Source of the DNA: Streptomyces fagopyri
Lineage (GTDB): Bacteria; Actinomycetota; Actinomycetes; Streptomycetales; Streptomycetaceae
Direction of reading: 5' to 3'
Assembly: GCF_009498275.1 (NCBI RefSeq)
Contig: NZ_CP045643.1
Span: 806,001-870,000 of the forward strand
DNA length: 64,000 bases
The notes under the pieces were generated by a model that had not been told where the DNA came from, did not search any database, and saw only the letters and a program-made list of their open reading frames with translations. The position numbers and the translations under genes are program-made. The number at the start of each line of letters is the position of its first letter. Position 1 is the first letter of the stretch. Below are positions 37,873-48,907 of this stretch, in pieces.

Positions 37873-37912
37873 TCCCCCTCACAGAACGCCGGTCGCCTGC
37901 GACACTGAACCC

Positions 37913-38785
37913 ATGGGTAGAGCAGACGCACAGCGCAACGAGCTCGGCGAGTTCCTCAAGGCCCGGCGCGCCGAGCTCACCCCCGGCCAGGTGGGCCTCC
38001 CGGACTCCGGAGCCCCACGGCGGGTGCCGGGGCTGCGCCGGGAGGAGGTGGCCCAGCTGGCGGCGATCAGCGCCGACTACTACACCCGTCTGGAGCAGGG
38101 CCGTTTCCAGGCGTCGGCACCCGTACTGACCGCGCTGGCGCGGGCCCTGCGGCTCGACGAGGACCAGACCGCCTACGTTCGCGGGCTCGTCGCCGAGCGA
38201 AAGGGTCGGGCCCCGCGACAGGCTCCCCAGCCGGTCCGCCCGCAGCTGCAGCGCGTGCTGGACCAGCTCACCGACGCCCCGGCCATGGTCCTCGGACGCC
38301 ATATGGACATTCTGGCCTGGAATTCACTCGCCGCCGCCCTCATCACGGATTTCACCGCTCTGCCACGACAGGAACGGAATTACCTGCGACTTGCATTCGT
38401 CGATCCCGACGTCCGCCGCCTCTTCACCGACTGGGAGACGACGGCCCGTACCTGTGTGGCCTACCTCAGAATGGACGCCGCGCATCATCCGGACGACCCC
38501 CGACTGGCCGCCCTCGTCGGCGAACTCTCGGTCAAGGACCCGGACTTCCGGAAATGGTGGGCCGCGCACGACGTGGCGCACAAGACGTGCGGCACCAAGA
38601 CACTGGACCACCCCGTCGTAGGAGCCCTCACCGTCGACTGGGAGATGCTCGGCTGCACCACCGACCCCGACCAGCAGCTCATGGTCATGACCGCGGCCGC
38701 CGGATCCGACTCCCAGGAGGCACTCCACTTCCTCGCGTCCTGGTCGGGGCCCGCGCCGTCCCGTCGACAGAACCAGACGAGCTGA
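37913..38785 (+). CDS. XRE-family regulator with MmyB-like ligand domain
   Basis: A 290-residue regulator with an N-terminal Cro/C1-type HTH (LGEFLKARRAELTPGQVG...RVPGLRREEVAQLAAISADYYTRLEQGR) and a PAS-like MmyB domain from about residue 105 (ILAWNSLAAALITDF, RNYLRLAFVDPDVRRLFTDWE, DHPVVGALTVDWE). MmyB-type regulators in streptomycetes commonly control a divergent oxidoreductase or hydrolase in response to a hydrophobic ligand. That matches the divergent alpha/beta hydrolase here. Confidence 0.88.
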   Translation: MGRADAQRNELGEFLKARRAELTPGQVGLPDSGAPRRVPGLRREEVAQLAAISADYYTRLEQGRFQASAPVLTALARALRLDEDQTAYVRGLVAERKGRAPRQAPQPVRPQLQRVLDQLTDAPAMVLGRHMDILAWNSLAAALITDFTALPRQERNYLRLAFVDPDVRRLFTDWETTARTCVAYLRMDAAHHPDDPRLAALVGELSVKDPDFRKWWAAHDVAHKTCGTKTLDHPVVGALTVDWEMLGCTTDPDQQLMVMTAAAGSDSQEALHFLASWSGPAPSRRQNQTS

Positions 38786-38917
38786 CGGGCCGCCCGCCCC
38801 TCACCTCCCAGAGCCGCCGCCGCGCCCGCCCGGACACCGAACGGCCTCAAGCCACACCCACACCGACACCGAGGCGGCGACGGCGAGGCCCGTTCCGGGA
38901 TGCGGCAGGATGAGGTC

Positions 38918-39244
38918 ATGAGCGTAGTCAAGATCAACGTACTGACCGTCCCCGCCGAGCAGCGCGAGACGCTGGAGAAGCGCTTCGCCTCCCGGGCTCA
39001 CGCCGTGGAGAACTCCGACGGCTTCGAGTGGTTCGAACTCCTCCGCCCGGTCGAGGGCACCGAAAGCTACCTCGTCTACACCCGCTGGCGCGACGAGGCG
39101 TCCTTCCAGGCCTGGATGGAGGGCCCCATGAAGGCGGCCCACCAGGGCGCGGGCGAGAGCGGTGAGCGCCCCAGGCCCGCCGCCGCCGGGTCCACGCTGT
39201 GGTCCTTCGACGTCGTGCAGCAGGCGGCGCCGAAGACCGCGTAG
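38918..39244 (+). CDS. Antibiotic-biosynthesis-monooxygenase-fold protein, MhuD/IsdG-like haem-degrading type
   Basis: A 108-residue dimeric ABM-fold protein. It keeps Asn7, Trp66 and His75 at exactly the positions I recall for the catalytic triad of mycobacterial MhuD (Asn7, Trp66, His75), within KINVL, FQAWM and AAHQG. It should therefore bind haem and open it to a bilin-type product, releasing iron. The start at 38918 with GAGG upstream gives the family length; an earlier GTG-type extension at 38900 is unlikely. No haem importer is adjacent, and it is transcribed alone. Confidence 0.8.
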   Translation: MSVVKINVLTVPAEQRETLEKRFASRAHAVENSDGFEWFELLRPVEGTESYLVYTRWRDEASFQAWMEGPMKAAHQGAGESGERPRPAAAGSTLWSFDVVQQAAPKTA

Positions 39245-39283
39245 CAGGACCCCGGCACCCGGCACCGCAGCCGGTCGTTGACT

Positions 39284-39315
39284 CAGTGCCTCGGAAACAC
39301 AGTGCCTCGGAAGCA
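39284..39315 (+). repeat. Tandem 16-bp repeat between convergent genes
   Basis: CAGTGCCTCGGAAACA is followed directly by CAGTGCCTCGGAAGCA (15 of 16 identical), then degenerate GACTCGG units to about 39332. It lies between the MhuD-like gene and glpK. No terminator hairpin was seen here. Confidence 0.55.
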
Positions 39316-39400
39316 CAGCGACTCGGTGACTCGGCAAGTGACACGGGCCGGCGGCCGGCGGGTTCCGCGCCGGCCGCCGGTGGCGTCCGTCCGGCCTCCG

Positions 39401-40912
39401 TCAAGTCGACCCCGGTGGTTTGATCCACCCCAGCGACCGCTCGACGGCCCGCTGCCAGTTGTCGTACTCCGCGTCACGGCGCTCGGGGTCCATGTCCGGC
39501 AGCCACTGGCCCGCCCGGTGCCAGTTGCGGCGCAGGATCTCCAGGTCCGGCCAGTACTCGGCGGCCAGGCCCGCGGCGTAGGCGGCGCCGAGCGAGACCG
39601 TCTCGGCCACCATGGGCCGCACCACGGGCACGTCGAGCACGTCGGCCACGAACTGCATGAGCAGGTTGTCCGCGGTCATACCGCCGTCGACCTTGAGCTG
39701 CTTCAGGGCCACCGAGGAGTCGGCGTTCATGGCGTCGACGACCTCCCGCGTCTGCCAGCCGGTGGCCTCCAGGACGGCCCGCGCCAGATGCCCCCTGGTG
39801 ATGTACGAGGTGAGACCGACGATGACCCCGCGCGCGTCGCTGCGCCAGCGGGGTGCGAACAGACCGGAGAAGGCGGGGACGATGTAGCACCCGCCGTTGT
39901 CCTCGACCGTCCGCGCGAGGGTCTCGATCTCGGGCGCGCTGCTGATCAGTCCCAGTCGGTCACGGAACCACTGGACCAGTGAGCCGGTGACCGCGATCGA
40001 ACCCTCCAGCGCGTAGACCGGAGGCTCGTCCCCGATCTTGTAGGCCACGGTCGTGAGGAGTCCGTGCCGCGACCGCACGACGTCGGTTCCGGTGTTGAGC
40101 AGCAGGAAGCTGCCCGTTCCGTAGGTGCACTTCGCCTCGCCCGGCGAGAAACAGGTCTGGCCGAACAGGGCGGCCTGCTGGTCACCGAGAGCGGCCGTGA
40201 TACGGACGCCGGGGAGCAGTGAGCGGGCCTCGCCGTAGTTCTCCGCGGAGGACCGGATCTCCGGGAGCATGGGGCGCGGAACCCCGAAGAACGCCAGCAG
40301 CTCGTCGTCCCACTCCAGCGTGCGGATGTTCATCAGCATGGTGCGGCTGGCGTTCGTCGCGTCCGTCATGTGCAGGCCGCCGTCCACGCCTCCGGTGAGG
40401 TTCCAGATCAGCCAGCTCTCCATCGTGCCGAACAGCACCTCACCGTCCTCGGCGCGCCGTTCCAGCCCGTTGACATGGTCGAACAGCCAGCGGATCCGCA
40501 GCGCGGAGAAGTAGGTCGAGGGGGGCAGACCGCAGCGCTCGAGGAAGAAGTCGTCTCCGGGGTCGCTTCTGAGGTCGTCGACGAGCGGCGCGGTACGGGT
40601 GTCCTGCCAGACGATCGCCCTGCCCACCGGGACGCCCGTCCGCCGGTCCCAGACCACCGTCGTCTCCCGCTGGTTCGCGAGACCGATGGCGGCCACCTCC
40701 GCCGCGACACCCTCGTCGGACAGCGCCTCCGGGACGATGCGCCGCAGGTTGCGCCAGATCTCGACGGCGTCGTGCTCGACCCAGCCGGGGCGGGGGAAGT
40801 GCTGCTGGTGCTCGCGCTGGGCGACCGACACCAACCGCCCGTGGTGGTCGAACAGGATGCATCGGGTGGAGTTGGTGCCCTGGTCGATGGACATTACGTA
40901 CCGTTCAACCAT
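39401..40912 (-). CDS. glpK: Glycerol kinase
   Basis: A 503-residue FGGY-family kinase with the glycerol kinase hallmarks [15 protein letters not shown] (phosphate-binding loop), [69 protein letters not shown] and [20 protein letters not shown]. It phosphorylates glycerol with ATP to glycerol-3-phosphate. Length equals the E. coli enzyme. It lies 41 bases downstream of the gylR-like gene and is surely co-transcribed with it, but no glycerol facilitator or glycerol-3-phosphate dehydrogenase gene flanks it. Confidence 0.95.
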   Translation of the reverse strand: MVERYVMSIDQGTNSTRCILFDHHGRLVSVAQREHQQHFPRPGWVEHDAVEIWRNLRRIVPEALSDEGVAAEVAAIGLANQRETTVVWDRRTGVPVGRAIVWQDTRTAPLVDDLRSDPGDDFFLERCGLPPSTYFSALRIRWLFDHVNGLERRAEDGEVLFGTMESWLIWNLTGGVDGGLHMTDATNASRTMLMNIRTLEWDDELLAFFGVPRPMLPEIRSSAENYGEARSLLPGVRITAALGDQQAALFGQTCFSPGEAKCTYGTGSFLLLNTGTDVVRSRHGLLTTVAYKIGDEPPVYALEGSIAVTGSLVQWFRDRLGLISSAPEIETLARTVEDNGGCYIVPAFSGLFAPRWRSDARGVIVGLTSYITRGHLARAVLEATGWQTREVVDAMNADSSVALKQLKVDGGMTADNLLMQFVADVLDVPVVRPMVAETVSLGAAYAAGLAAEYWPDLEILRRNWHRAGQWLPDMDPERRDAEYDNWQRAVERSLGWIKPPGST

Positions 40913-40953
40913 GATCGGGTTCTGCCTTCCGATGTGTCGGTCAGGCGGTGGTG

Positions 40954-41721
40954 TCACCAGCGAGCTGCCCCCAGCTCCCTGGAGACGGCCCGTGCGGCCT
41001 CCCGGAGAAGGGTGACCAGCCTCGGCCGGGGACGGCCGTGACCGTCGCAGATCCTCTCGACCGGGCCGGACAGGCCGATCGCGCCGACCACGAGTCCGCC
41101 GTGCCCCCGGATCGGCGACGCGATGCCCGCCTCACCCATGCTCATCTCCTGGACCTCGGAGCCCCAGCCCAGGTCCCGGATCTCGGCCAGTGCCCGGGTG
41201 AGCCTCTCCGGGGTGACCAGGGTGTGCCGGGTGTACGCCTCGAGACCGGCTTCCAGGACCGGTTCGACGGTCACCGCTCCGAAGGCCAGCAGCACCTTGC
41301 CGAGCGAGGAGGCGTGCAGCGGCAGCAGCGCGCCCACGTCCAGGGTCTGGAGCGTGTCGTCCGGCCGGAACACGTGGTGGACGACGAGCACCATGCCTTC
41401 CAGGGGCGTGCCCAGGCGGACCGACTCCCCGCTGCGGGCGGCCAGCGCGTCGGCCCAGTTGATGGAGCGCGACCTCAGCTCGTTGATGTCGAGGTAACTG
41501 GTGCCGAGGTGCAGCAGAGCGGCTCCGAGCTGGTACTTCCCGGTCTCCGCGTCCTGTTCCACGAAGTCCACGTGCTGGAGTGTGCGCAGGATGCCGTGGG
41601 CGGTGCCCTTGGCCAGCCCGAGCGAGGCCGCCACCTCGCCCAGCCCTAGTCGGCGAGGCTCACCGGCGAGCAGACGCAAGATCGCAGCCGCCCGTTCGAT
41701 GGACTGGACTGGGCCGGCCAT
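40954..41721 (-). CDS. gylR: IclR-family regulator of glycerol catabolism (GylR-like)
   Basis: A 255-residue IclR-type regulator closely resembling Streptomyces Gyl[45 protein letters not shown] at the N-terminus, [10 protein letters not shown] in the effector domain and the [11 protein letters not shown] tail. GylR represses the gyl operon until glycerol or glycerol-3-phosphate is present. It is the first gene of a two-gene operon with glpK. TCGG-TAATG-CCGA near 41799-41811 in the upstream region is a candidate operator half-match only. Confidence 0.85.
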   Translation of the reverse strand: MAGPVQSIERAAAILRLLAGEPRRLGLGEVAASLGLAKGTAHGILRTLQHVDFVEQDAETGKYQLGAALLHLGTSYLDINELRSRSINWADALAARSGESVRLGTPLEGMVLVVHHVFRPDDTLQTLDVGALLPLHASSLGKVLLAFGAVTVEPVLEAGLEAYTRHTLVTPERLTRALAEIRDLGWGSEVQEMSMGEAGIASPIRGHGGLVVGAIGLSGPVERICDGHGRPRPRLVTLLREAARAVSRELGAARW

Positions 41722-41822
41722 GATCCGAGCCTATTACCGCTGTGGAGGGTCCGCTTGACGTGCCGGGGAGACGGTTCGGAGCCGCACCGGATCGGGCGTT
41801 CGGTAATGCCGACCGCCGTTCA

Positions 41823-41851
41823 TTGACCCACCTCATTTCGGTCCTTAACGT
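41823..41851 (+). promoter_or_regulatory. Promoter of the RsbW-like ATPase gene
   Basis: TTGACC (41823-41828), a 17-base spacer and TAACGT (41846-41851) form a good vegetative promoter; transcription would start near 41858, leaving a roughly 60-base leader ending in GGAGGAG before the ATG at 41921. Confidence 0.6.
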
Positions 41852-41920
41852 GCGATGAGGCCCGGCAACGCGCTGAGGTTCCGGCCACCGGCCGACAGCG
41901 CTCACCCCGGAGGAGAAGAG

Positions 41921-42361
41921 ATGGCGCTACAGCTCAACACGGGGCTTCGGGATACAAGGCTTCGAGAGGCAGTCGAGTACGTCTTCCCGCTGCCGCCCGT
42001 CGCCGGGGCCGTCTCGGCCGTCCGCCGACGCGCGGGCACGGTCCTCACCGACTGGAGCGTCTGTCCGGGGATCTTCGAGGACGCGCTGCTGGTGGTCTCG
42101 GAACTCCTCACCAACGCGATCGTGCACGCCCTCCCCCCGGCGGAGCTGCGGCTGTCCTGGATCCGGGAGGCCGGACTCGACACCCTGCGCGTCGAGGTCA
42201 CCGACGCGGGACCCGCGCGCGCCGCGGGGCAGGACCTCGAGGGGATCGACCCCGACGAGCACGGCCGCGGCGAGGAGATCGTCAAGGCCCTGGCGACCCG
42301 GTACGGGATCCGGTTCCACCCCGGTGGAGTGACCCGGTGGGCCGATCTCGTCGCGGAGTGA
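41921..42361 (+). CDS. RsbW/SpoIIAB-like serine kinase/ATPase (HATPase_c_2)
   Basis: A 146-residue anti-sigma-factor-type ATPase: RRRAGTVLTDWSVCPGIFEDALLVVSELLTNAIVHA carries the N-box, VEVTDAGPARA the G1 box and HGRGEEIVKALATRYGI the G2 box. Streptomycetes encode dozens of these; targets are sigma-B-like factors or anti-anti-sigma proteins. A SpoIIE-type phosphatase lies convergently 0.3 kb away, so the two may act in one partner-switching pathway; no sigma factor is adjacent. Confidence 0.85.
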   Translation: MALQLNTGLRDTRLREAVEYVFPLPPVAGAVSAVRRRAGTVLTDWSVCPGIFEDALLVVSELLTNAIVHALPPAELRLSWIREAGLDTLRVEVTDAGPARAAGQDLEGIDPDEHGRGEEIVKALATRYGIRFHPGGVTRWADLVAE

Positions 42362-42650
42362 ACAGGAGCGGGCGTACGTGAGAGCGCGCGGCCCGGGGCC
42401 CGCGCCCATGGATTACCCGTGACCGGCCTCCGACGACGGTGTCGCGCCTCCGACCCGGCGGCTCGATCGACGGTTCCGCCGACGGCGTAGCGCCCCTCGG
42501 CCGACGACTCCGCCGACGGCGTCACCACCGCCCTCAGCCGACGGCCCCGCCCACCGCGCACCCGTCACCCGACACCTTCACGCACTTCACGCACTTCACG
42601 CACAGGGGAAGGATCGCGCCCGGCGTCACACGGCCGCGCGGTCGGAACGG
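42362..42650 (+). repeat. Repeat-bearing region between convergent genes
   Basis: The gap holds three tandem copies of the 9-bp unit TTCACGCAC (42577-42603) and, upstream, two imperfect copies of a roughly 35-bp unit starting CCGCCGACGGCGT (near 42476 and 42509). No gene or convincing terminator hairpin is visible. Confidence 0.55.
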
Positions 42651-44132
42651 TCAGAAACGGTTCGAGCCCACACCCGTGGGACGGCGGACCACCAGATCCG
42701 AAGCACCCCGATCCGACACCCGCGCGCCCGACACGGCCGGACCGATCGCGGCCGGACCGGACGTGCGGTTCACGCCCGGCGCGAGCTGAGCGGGCGCGGC
42801 CGAAGCCGGGGCCGCCTGAGCCGGCGCGGCGGAAACGGACGCGGTCGAAGCCGGGGACGTCGCGGCAGAGGTGGACGCGGTCCGAGCGGTCACGGCCGAG
42901 GCGGAAGAGGCCGAGGCGGAGGAGGCCGAGGCGGAGGTGGCCGAGGCGGAGGTGGCCGGATCCGGCGCGGCCCGCCCGGCGGTCACCGTCCGGGAAGCGG
43001 CCGGCTTGCGCAGCAGGAGCAGCGCGGCGTCATCGTGCAGTCGGCCGCCCACGTACGTCAGCAGCTCGTCGTGGAGCGCGTCGAGGGTGCGCGCGGGCTC
43101 GTCGGACACGTGACGCGCCAGCCCTTCGGCCAGCGGATAGAACTCACGATCGTGGTTGCGGGCCTCGGTGACCCCGTCGGTGTAGAGCAGCAGCTGATCC
43201 CCGTCGGCGAAGGGCAGCACCTGGAGACTGGGGACCTCGCCCGACAGGGCGCGCAGCCCGAGGGGCGGGGCGGGGTGGGTGGGTTCCACCGGTACGACGT
43301 CACCGGACGCCCGTACCAGCAGCGGAGGAGCGTGCCCGCAGTTGACGACCTCCAGATGCCCCGCCCGCCCGTATCCCGCGACCACCGCGGTGACGAAGTC
43401 GTCGCCGCCGAGGTTGCGCGCCAGGCTCCGCTCGATCCTGGCGACGACGTCGAGCAGATCAGGCTCGTCGTAGGCGGCCTCGCGGAAGACACCGAGCACG
43501 AGCGCGGCGGTTCCCACGGCCGGCAGTCCCTTGCCGCGCACGTCGCCGACGATCAGCCTGACGCCGTACGGGGTGGACACCAGGGCGTAGAGGTCTCCGC
43601 CGATCCGGGCCTCCGCCGCGGCGGCGCTGTAGCGGACCGCGACCCGGAAGGGGCCGACGGTCTCCGGTATCGGTGTGAGCAGCGCGTGCTGCGCGGCCTC
43701 CGCGACCGAACGGACGGCGGCGAGCACCCGCTCGCGCCGTCCCCGCAGCGAGCTGGCCAGGGCACTCGCCAGGGTGACGGCCGCCAGCGCGGACAGTACG
43801 GCCGCCAGTTCGCTGGAGGGCACACCGTCCCTGATGCCGAGCCGCACGCCCAGTACGGCCGCGAGGACACCTGTGCAGAGCACTCCGCGCGGCCCGTTCG
43901 TCGTGGCGGCCAGCGCGGGAGCGGCCGCGAGCAGGGACAGCCAGATCATGCCGGCTCCGCCGACGAGGTCGACCAGCACGATGAGGGAGACGAAAAGCAG
44001 GGGCAGTACGGGTACTCCGGCGGCGAGCTGGGCGGTGGCGCGCCGCTGGGCGAATGCCCTGAGGGGCGCGACCCGCTCCCTGATCGGCCTCGACGGCCTG
44101 TGGGTGTCGGCATCGTCTCGGGCCTGACTCAT
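42651..44132 (-). CDS. SpoIIE-type PP2C serine phosphatase, membrane-anchored
   Basis: A 493-residue protein. Residues 35-130 contain three or four membrane helices. The SpoIIE phosphatase domain (about 150-380) has the metal-ligand motifs IGGDLYALVST, LIVGDVRGKGLPAV, GDDFVTAVVAGY, VNCGHAPPLLV, LLLYTDGVTEARN and HDDAALLLL. A low-complexity Ala/Ser/Thr/Pro tail of about 100 residues follows, encoded in part by a perfect-period repeat. It should dephosphorylate anti-anti-sigma proteins to release sigma factors. The IclR gene lies just upstream on the same strand. Confidence 0.88.
   Translation of the reverse strand: MSQARDDADTHRPSRPIRERVAPLRAFAQRRATAQLAAGVPVLPLLFVSLIVLVDLVGGAGMIWLSLLAAAPALAATTNGPRGVLCTGVLAAVLGVRLGIRDGVPSSELAAVLSALAAVTLASALASSLRGRRERVLAAVRSVAEAAQHALLTPIPETVGPFRVAVRYSAAAAEARIGGDLYALVSTPYGVRLIVGDVRGKGLPAVGTAALVLGVFREAAYDEPDLLDVVARIERSLARNLGGDDFVTAVVAGYGRAGHLEVVNCGHAPPLLVRASGDVVPVEPTHPAPPLGLRALSGEVPSLQVLPFADGDQLLLYTDGVTEARNHDREFYPLAEGLARHVSDEPARTLDALHDELLTYVGGRLHDDAALLLLRKPAASRTVTAGRAAPDPATSASATSASASSASASSASAVTARTASTSAATSPASTASVSAAPAQAAPASAAPAQLAPGVNRTSGPAAIGPAVSGARVSDRGASDLVVRRPTGVGSNRF
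42898..42957 (-). repeat. Four tandem copies of a 15-bp unit inside the phosphatase gene
   Basis: GAGGCGGA(A/G)G(A/T)GGCC is repeated four times without interruption on the plus strand. In the gene it encodes (T/S)SASA pentapeptides in the C-terminal tail. As the period is a multiple of three, copy-number change would lengthen or shorten the tail without breaking the frame. Confidence 0.85.
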
Positions 44133-44193
44133 GTTTCGTCCGCAGTCCTCACCTGTATGCCGGATCGCATTCCCGGTATGTCCGTTTCATCCA

Positions 44194-44206
44194 GGAAACG
44201 CGTTCC
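44194..44206. promoter_or_regulatory. GGAA-N5-TTCC dyad upstream of the phosphatase gene
   Basis: GGAAACGCGTTCC lies in the 100-base gap between the IclR stop and the phosphatase start. IclR-family operators often have GGAA...TTCC symmetry, so the adjacent IclR protein could bind here. Only the short arms support it. Confidence 0.35.
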
Positions 44207-44232
44207 GCTCGGGCCCCACAAGGACACGGATT

Positions 44233-44991
44233 TCAGATAGTGAGAGAGAGGCTCCTGCTGATGCGGTTTGCGGTCGGGAGGAGCCGTGCGGCGACGTCCC
44301 CGAGCCGGGAGACGCGCTCCGCGGGCAGCGAGACGCCGAGCGAGCCCAGGGTGTCCCCGCAGTACACGGGCACGGCGACACAGACCGTGCCGAGGGCGTA
44401 CTCCTCCAGGTCCGTGACGGCCGGAGCCACGGGTGAGGAGTCGATCCGCCGCAGCAGCTCCGAGGAGCTGGTCACGGTCCGCGGGGTGAGGTCGGCGAGG
44501 GAGTGCCGGGAGAGGTAGTCGTTGCGGCCGGCGTCGTCCAGTTCCCGCAGCACGGACTTGCCGAGGGCGGTGGCGTGCCCGGCGTCCTCGAATCCCACCC
44601 AGAGGTCGACCCGGGGCGCCCGGGGACCGTCGACGATCTCCGCGACCCGGATCTCGCCCTCCTCGTAGAAGGTGAGGTAGGCGGGGGTCGCGAGCTCGTC
44701 CCGCAGTGCGGCGAGCGTGGGCCGGATCCGGCTCAGCAGCGTCTGGCCACGAGCGGTGCTGTGCAGTGCCTGGAGCTTGTCACCGAGGATGAAGCCGCCG
44801 TCTTCGAGCTTCCGCAGGTATCCGTCGTGCACCAGCGTCCGCAGCAGGTGGTACGCCGTGGCCAGCGGCAGACCGGTCGCCCGCGCCAGCTGCTTCGCCG
44901 GAGCGCCGTTCTCGTGCGCGCTCACGGCCTCCAGCAGGCGGAAGGCTCTCTGCACGGACGCGATGAGCGTGGGGCCGTCCTGAGCACCCAT
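44233..44991 (-). CDS. IclR-family regulator
   Basis: A 252-residue IclR-type regulator: winged helix at 8-70 (TLIASVQRAFRLLEAVSAHENGAPAKQLARATGLPLATAYHLLRTLVHDGYL) and an effector domain with GKSVLRELD, SLADLTPRTV and the C-terminal GTVCVAVPVYCGDTLGSLGVSLP. It is unlike the GylR-type protein 3 kb away. Position suggests control of the SpoIIE phosphatase gene downstream; no catabolic genes adjoin it. Confidence 0.87.
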   Translation of the reverse strand: MGAQDGPTLIASVQRAFRLLEAVSAHENGAPAKQLARATGLPLATAYHLLRTLVHDGYLRKLEDGGFILGDKLQALHSTARGQTLLSRIRPTLAALRDELATPAYLTFYEEGEIRVAEIVDGPRAPRVDLWVGFEDAGHATALGKSVLRELDDAGRNDYLSRHSLADLTPRTVTSSSELLRRIDSSPVAPAVTDLEEYALGTVCVAVPVYCGDTLGSLGVSLPAERVSRLGDVAARLLPTANRISRSLSLTI

Positions 44992-45108
44992 ACGTCAAGC
45001 GTGCGCCGAGTGCGCGGCGCGGGCAACACACCCGCCCGTTCGCGGCCCCGACGACGCGGCGCGGCGCCACGGGCCGTCACCGCGCCCCCGTGGATCACGG
45101 GAGAGCTC

Positions 45109-45519
45109 TCAGGCGCAGGAAGGGCAGAGCCCGCGGTACGTGACCTCGACCTCGGACACCTGGAAGCCGAACCGCTCCACCGCCGGGAGGTCGGCCAGCG
45201 GGTCGCCGGTCGGGTGGACGTCCCGGATGGTGCCGCAGTGGGAGCACACCAGGTGCTGGTGGGCGTGGTGGGCGTTGGGGTCGTAGCGCTTGGCGCGGCC
45301 GTCCGTCGAGACCTCTATGACCTCACCGAGGGAGACCATCTCGCCCAGGGTGTTGTAGACGGTCGCCCGGGAGATCTCGGGCAGCCGCCGCGCGGCACGG
45401 GCGTGCACCTCGTCGGCCGTGAAGTGGACGTGGTCGCCGTCGAGGACCTCCGCGACGACACGCCGCTGGGAGGTCATCCGCCAGCCGCGCGCTCGCAGTC
45501 GTTCCAGCAGGTCACTCAT
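45109..45519 (-). CDS. Fur-family regulator (PerR/CatR/FurA-type)
   Basis: A 136-residue Fur-family metalloregulator: RGWRMTSQRRVVAEVLDGDHVHFTADEVHARAARRLPEISRATVYNTLGEMVSLGEVIEV is the winged helix. The metal region HHAHQHLVCSHCGTIRDV and terminal GLCPSC supply two CxxC pairs for structural zinc. It is divergent from katG, as expected for a peroxide-sensing CatR/FurA protein that represses catalase-peroxidase. AGGTGA precedes the ATG. Confidence 0.88.
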   Translation of the reverse strand: MSDLLERLRARGWRMTSQRRVVAEVLDGDHVHFTADEVHARAARRLPEISRATVYNTLGEMVSLGEVIEVSTDGRAKRYDPNAHHAHQHLVCSHCGTIRDVHPTGDPLADLPAVERFGFQVSEVEVTYRGLCPSCA

Positions 45520-45607
45520 ATCGGTTCACCTATTCAGGTTCGGCGGGATACCCGAATTTTACCAGTGAACGTCCGGGCTCCTATTGGATACGGGTTTGGC
45601 GCGCTTC

Positions 45608-45635
45608 TTGACTAAGACTCTGTCCATCGTAGGAT
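45608..45635 (+). promoter_or_regulatory. katG promoter with overlapping imperfect dyad
   Basis: TTGACT (45608-45613), 16 bases, TAGGAT (45630-45635): near-consensus. The -35 region also reads TTGACTAAG-A-CTCTGTCCA, an imperfect inverted repeat (six of nine positions symmetric), resembling the TGACTAAG-type sites I associate with actinomycete FurA/CatR; that association is from memory. Transcription would start near 45642, over 400 bases before katG. Confidence 0.6.
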
Positions 45636-45678
45636 CGGTTCTGGCGCTGGCCAAGGGACAGGAAGACTCCGGAACGGC

Positions 45679-48289
<2,611 letters not shown>

Positions 48290-48315
48290 CACCTGAGCGC
48301 ACCTGACGCCTGATG

Positions 48316-48351
48316 TCCGGGCCGGCCGGCCCTCGCGCCGGCCGGCCCGGA
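48316..48351 (+). terminator. katG terminator
   Basis: A perfect 14-bp inverted repeat (TCCGGGCCGGCCGG / CCGGCCGGCCCGGA) with an 8-base loop follows the katG stop by 26 bases and is followed by CCTCTT. Confidence 0.85.
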
Positions 48352-48466
48352 CCTCTTGGCGGGGCCGGAGTGACCGCCGGGACGACCCGCCCCTCGATGG
48401 GGCCGACGGCCCGGGGCCGCCGCCGGACAGGTGAGGGACGACGGAGAATCGTGGTGTGATGACGCC

Positions 48467-48859
48467 GTGAGCCGCGCCGCCGAAGACACCAACCGCCGCA
48501 TGCTGCGGGCACGGGACGCCATGGACCGCGCCTACGCGCAGCCGCTGGACGTCCCGGCCCTGGCCCGGATCGCCCATGTGTCCCAGGCCCACTTCACCCG
48601 CACCTTCCGGGCCACGTTCGGCGAGACACCGCACCGCTATCTGCAGCGCCGCCGTGTCGAGCGGGCGATGTTCCTGCTGCGGGAGACCGACCGCGCTGTG
48701 ACGGACATCTGCTTCGCGGTCGGCTTCGGCAGCCCCGGAACCTTCAGCCGCACGTTCCGCGACATCGTCGGCCGGTCACCGAGGACGTACCGCAGGGAAG
48801 CGACCCCGGCGAACGTGCCGACGTGCTTCACCATGGCGTGGATGCGGCCCGCCGGCTGA
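48467..48859 (+). CDS. AraC-family regulator, DNA-binding domain only
   Basis: A 130-residue protein that is almost entirely the AraC/XylS double HTH: YAQPLDVPALARIAHVSQAHFTRTFRATFGETPHRYLQRRRVERAMFLLRETDRAVTDICFAVGFGSPGTFSRTFRDIVGRSPRTYRR. There is no separate sensor domain. GTG at 48467 is chosen as start; 48431 (GTG) is also possible. It ends 48 bases before the VOC gene, which it probably controls, as in many similar streptomycete pairs. Confidence 0.85.
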   Translation: MSRAAEDTNRRMLRARDAMDRAYAQPLDVPALARIAHVSQAHFTRTFRATFGETPHRYLQRRRVERAMFLLRETDRAVTDICFAVGFGSPGTFSRTFRDIVGRSPRTYRREATPANVPTCFTMAWMRPAG

Positions 48860-48861
48860 GC

Positions 48862-48900
48862 AGTTTTGGACAAGTTTTCGTCCGGCCCGCCCGGTAGCGT
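48862..48900 (+). promoter_or_regulatory. AraC-type direct repeats and promoter of the VOC gene
   Basis: AGTTTT occurs at 48862-48867 and again at 48873-48878, exactly 11 bases (one helical turn) apart, as AraC half-sites usually are. A -10-like TAGCGT at 48895-48900 lies seven bases before the ATG, predicting a leaderless VOC mRNA. There is no good -35, consistent with activator dependence. Confidence 0.6.
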
Positions 48901-48907
48901 GACGCAC

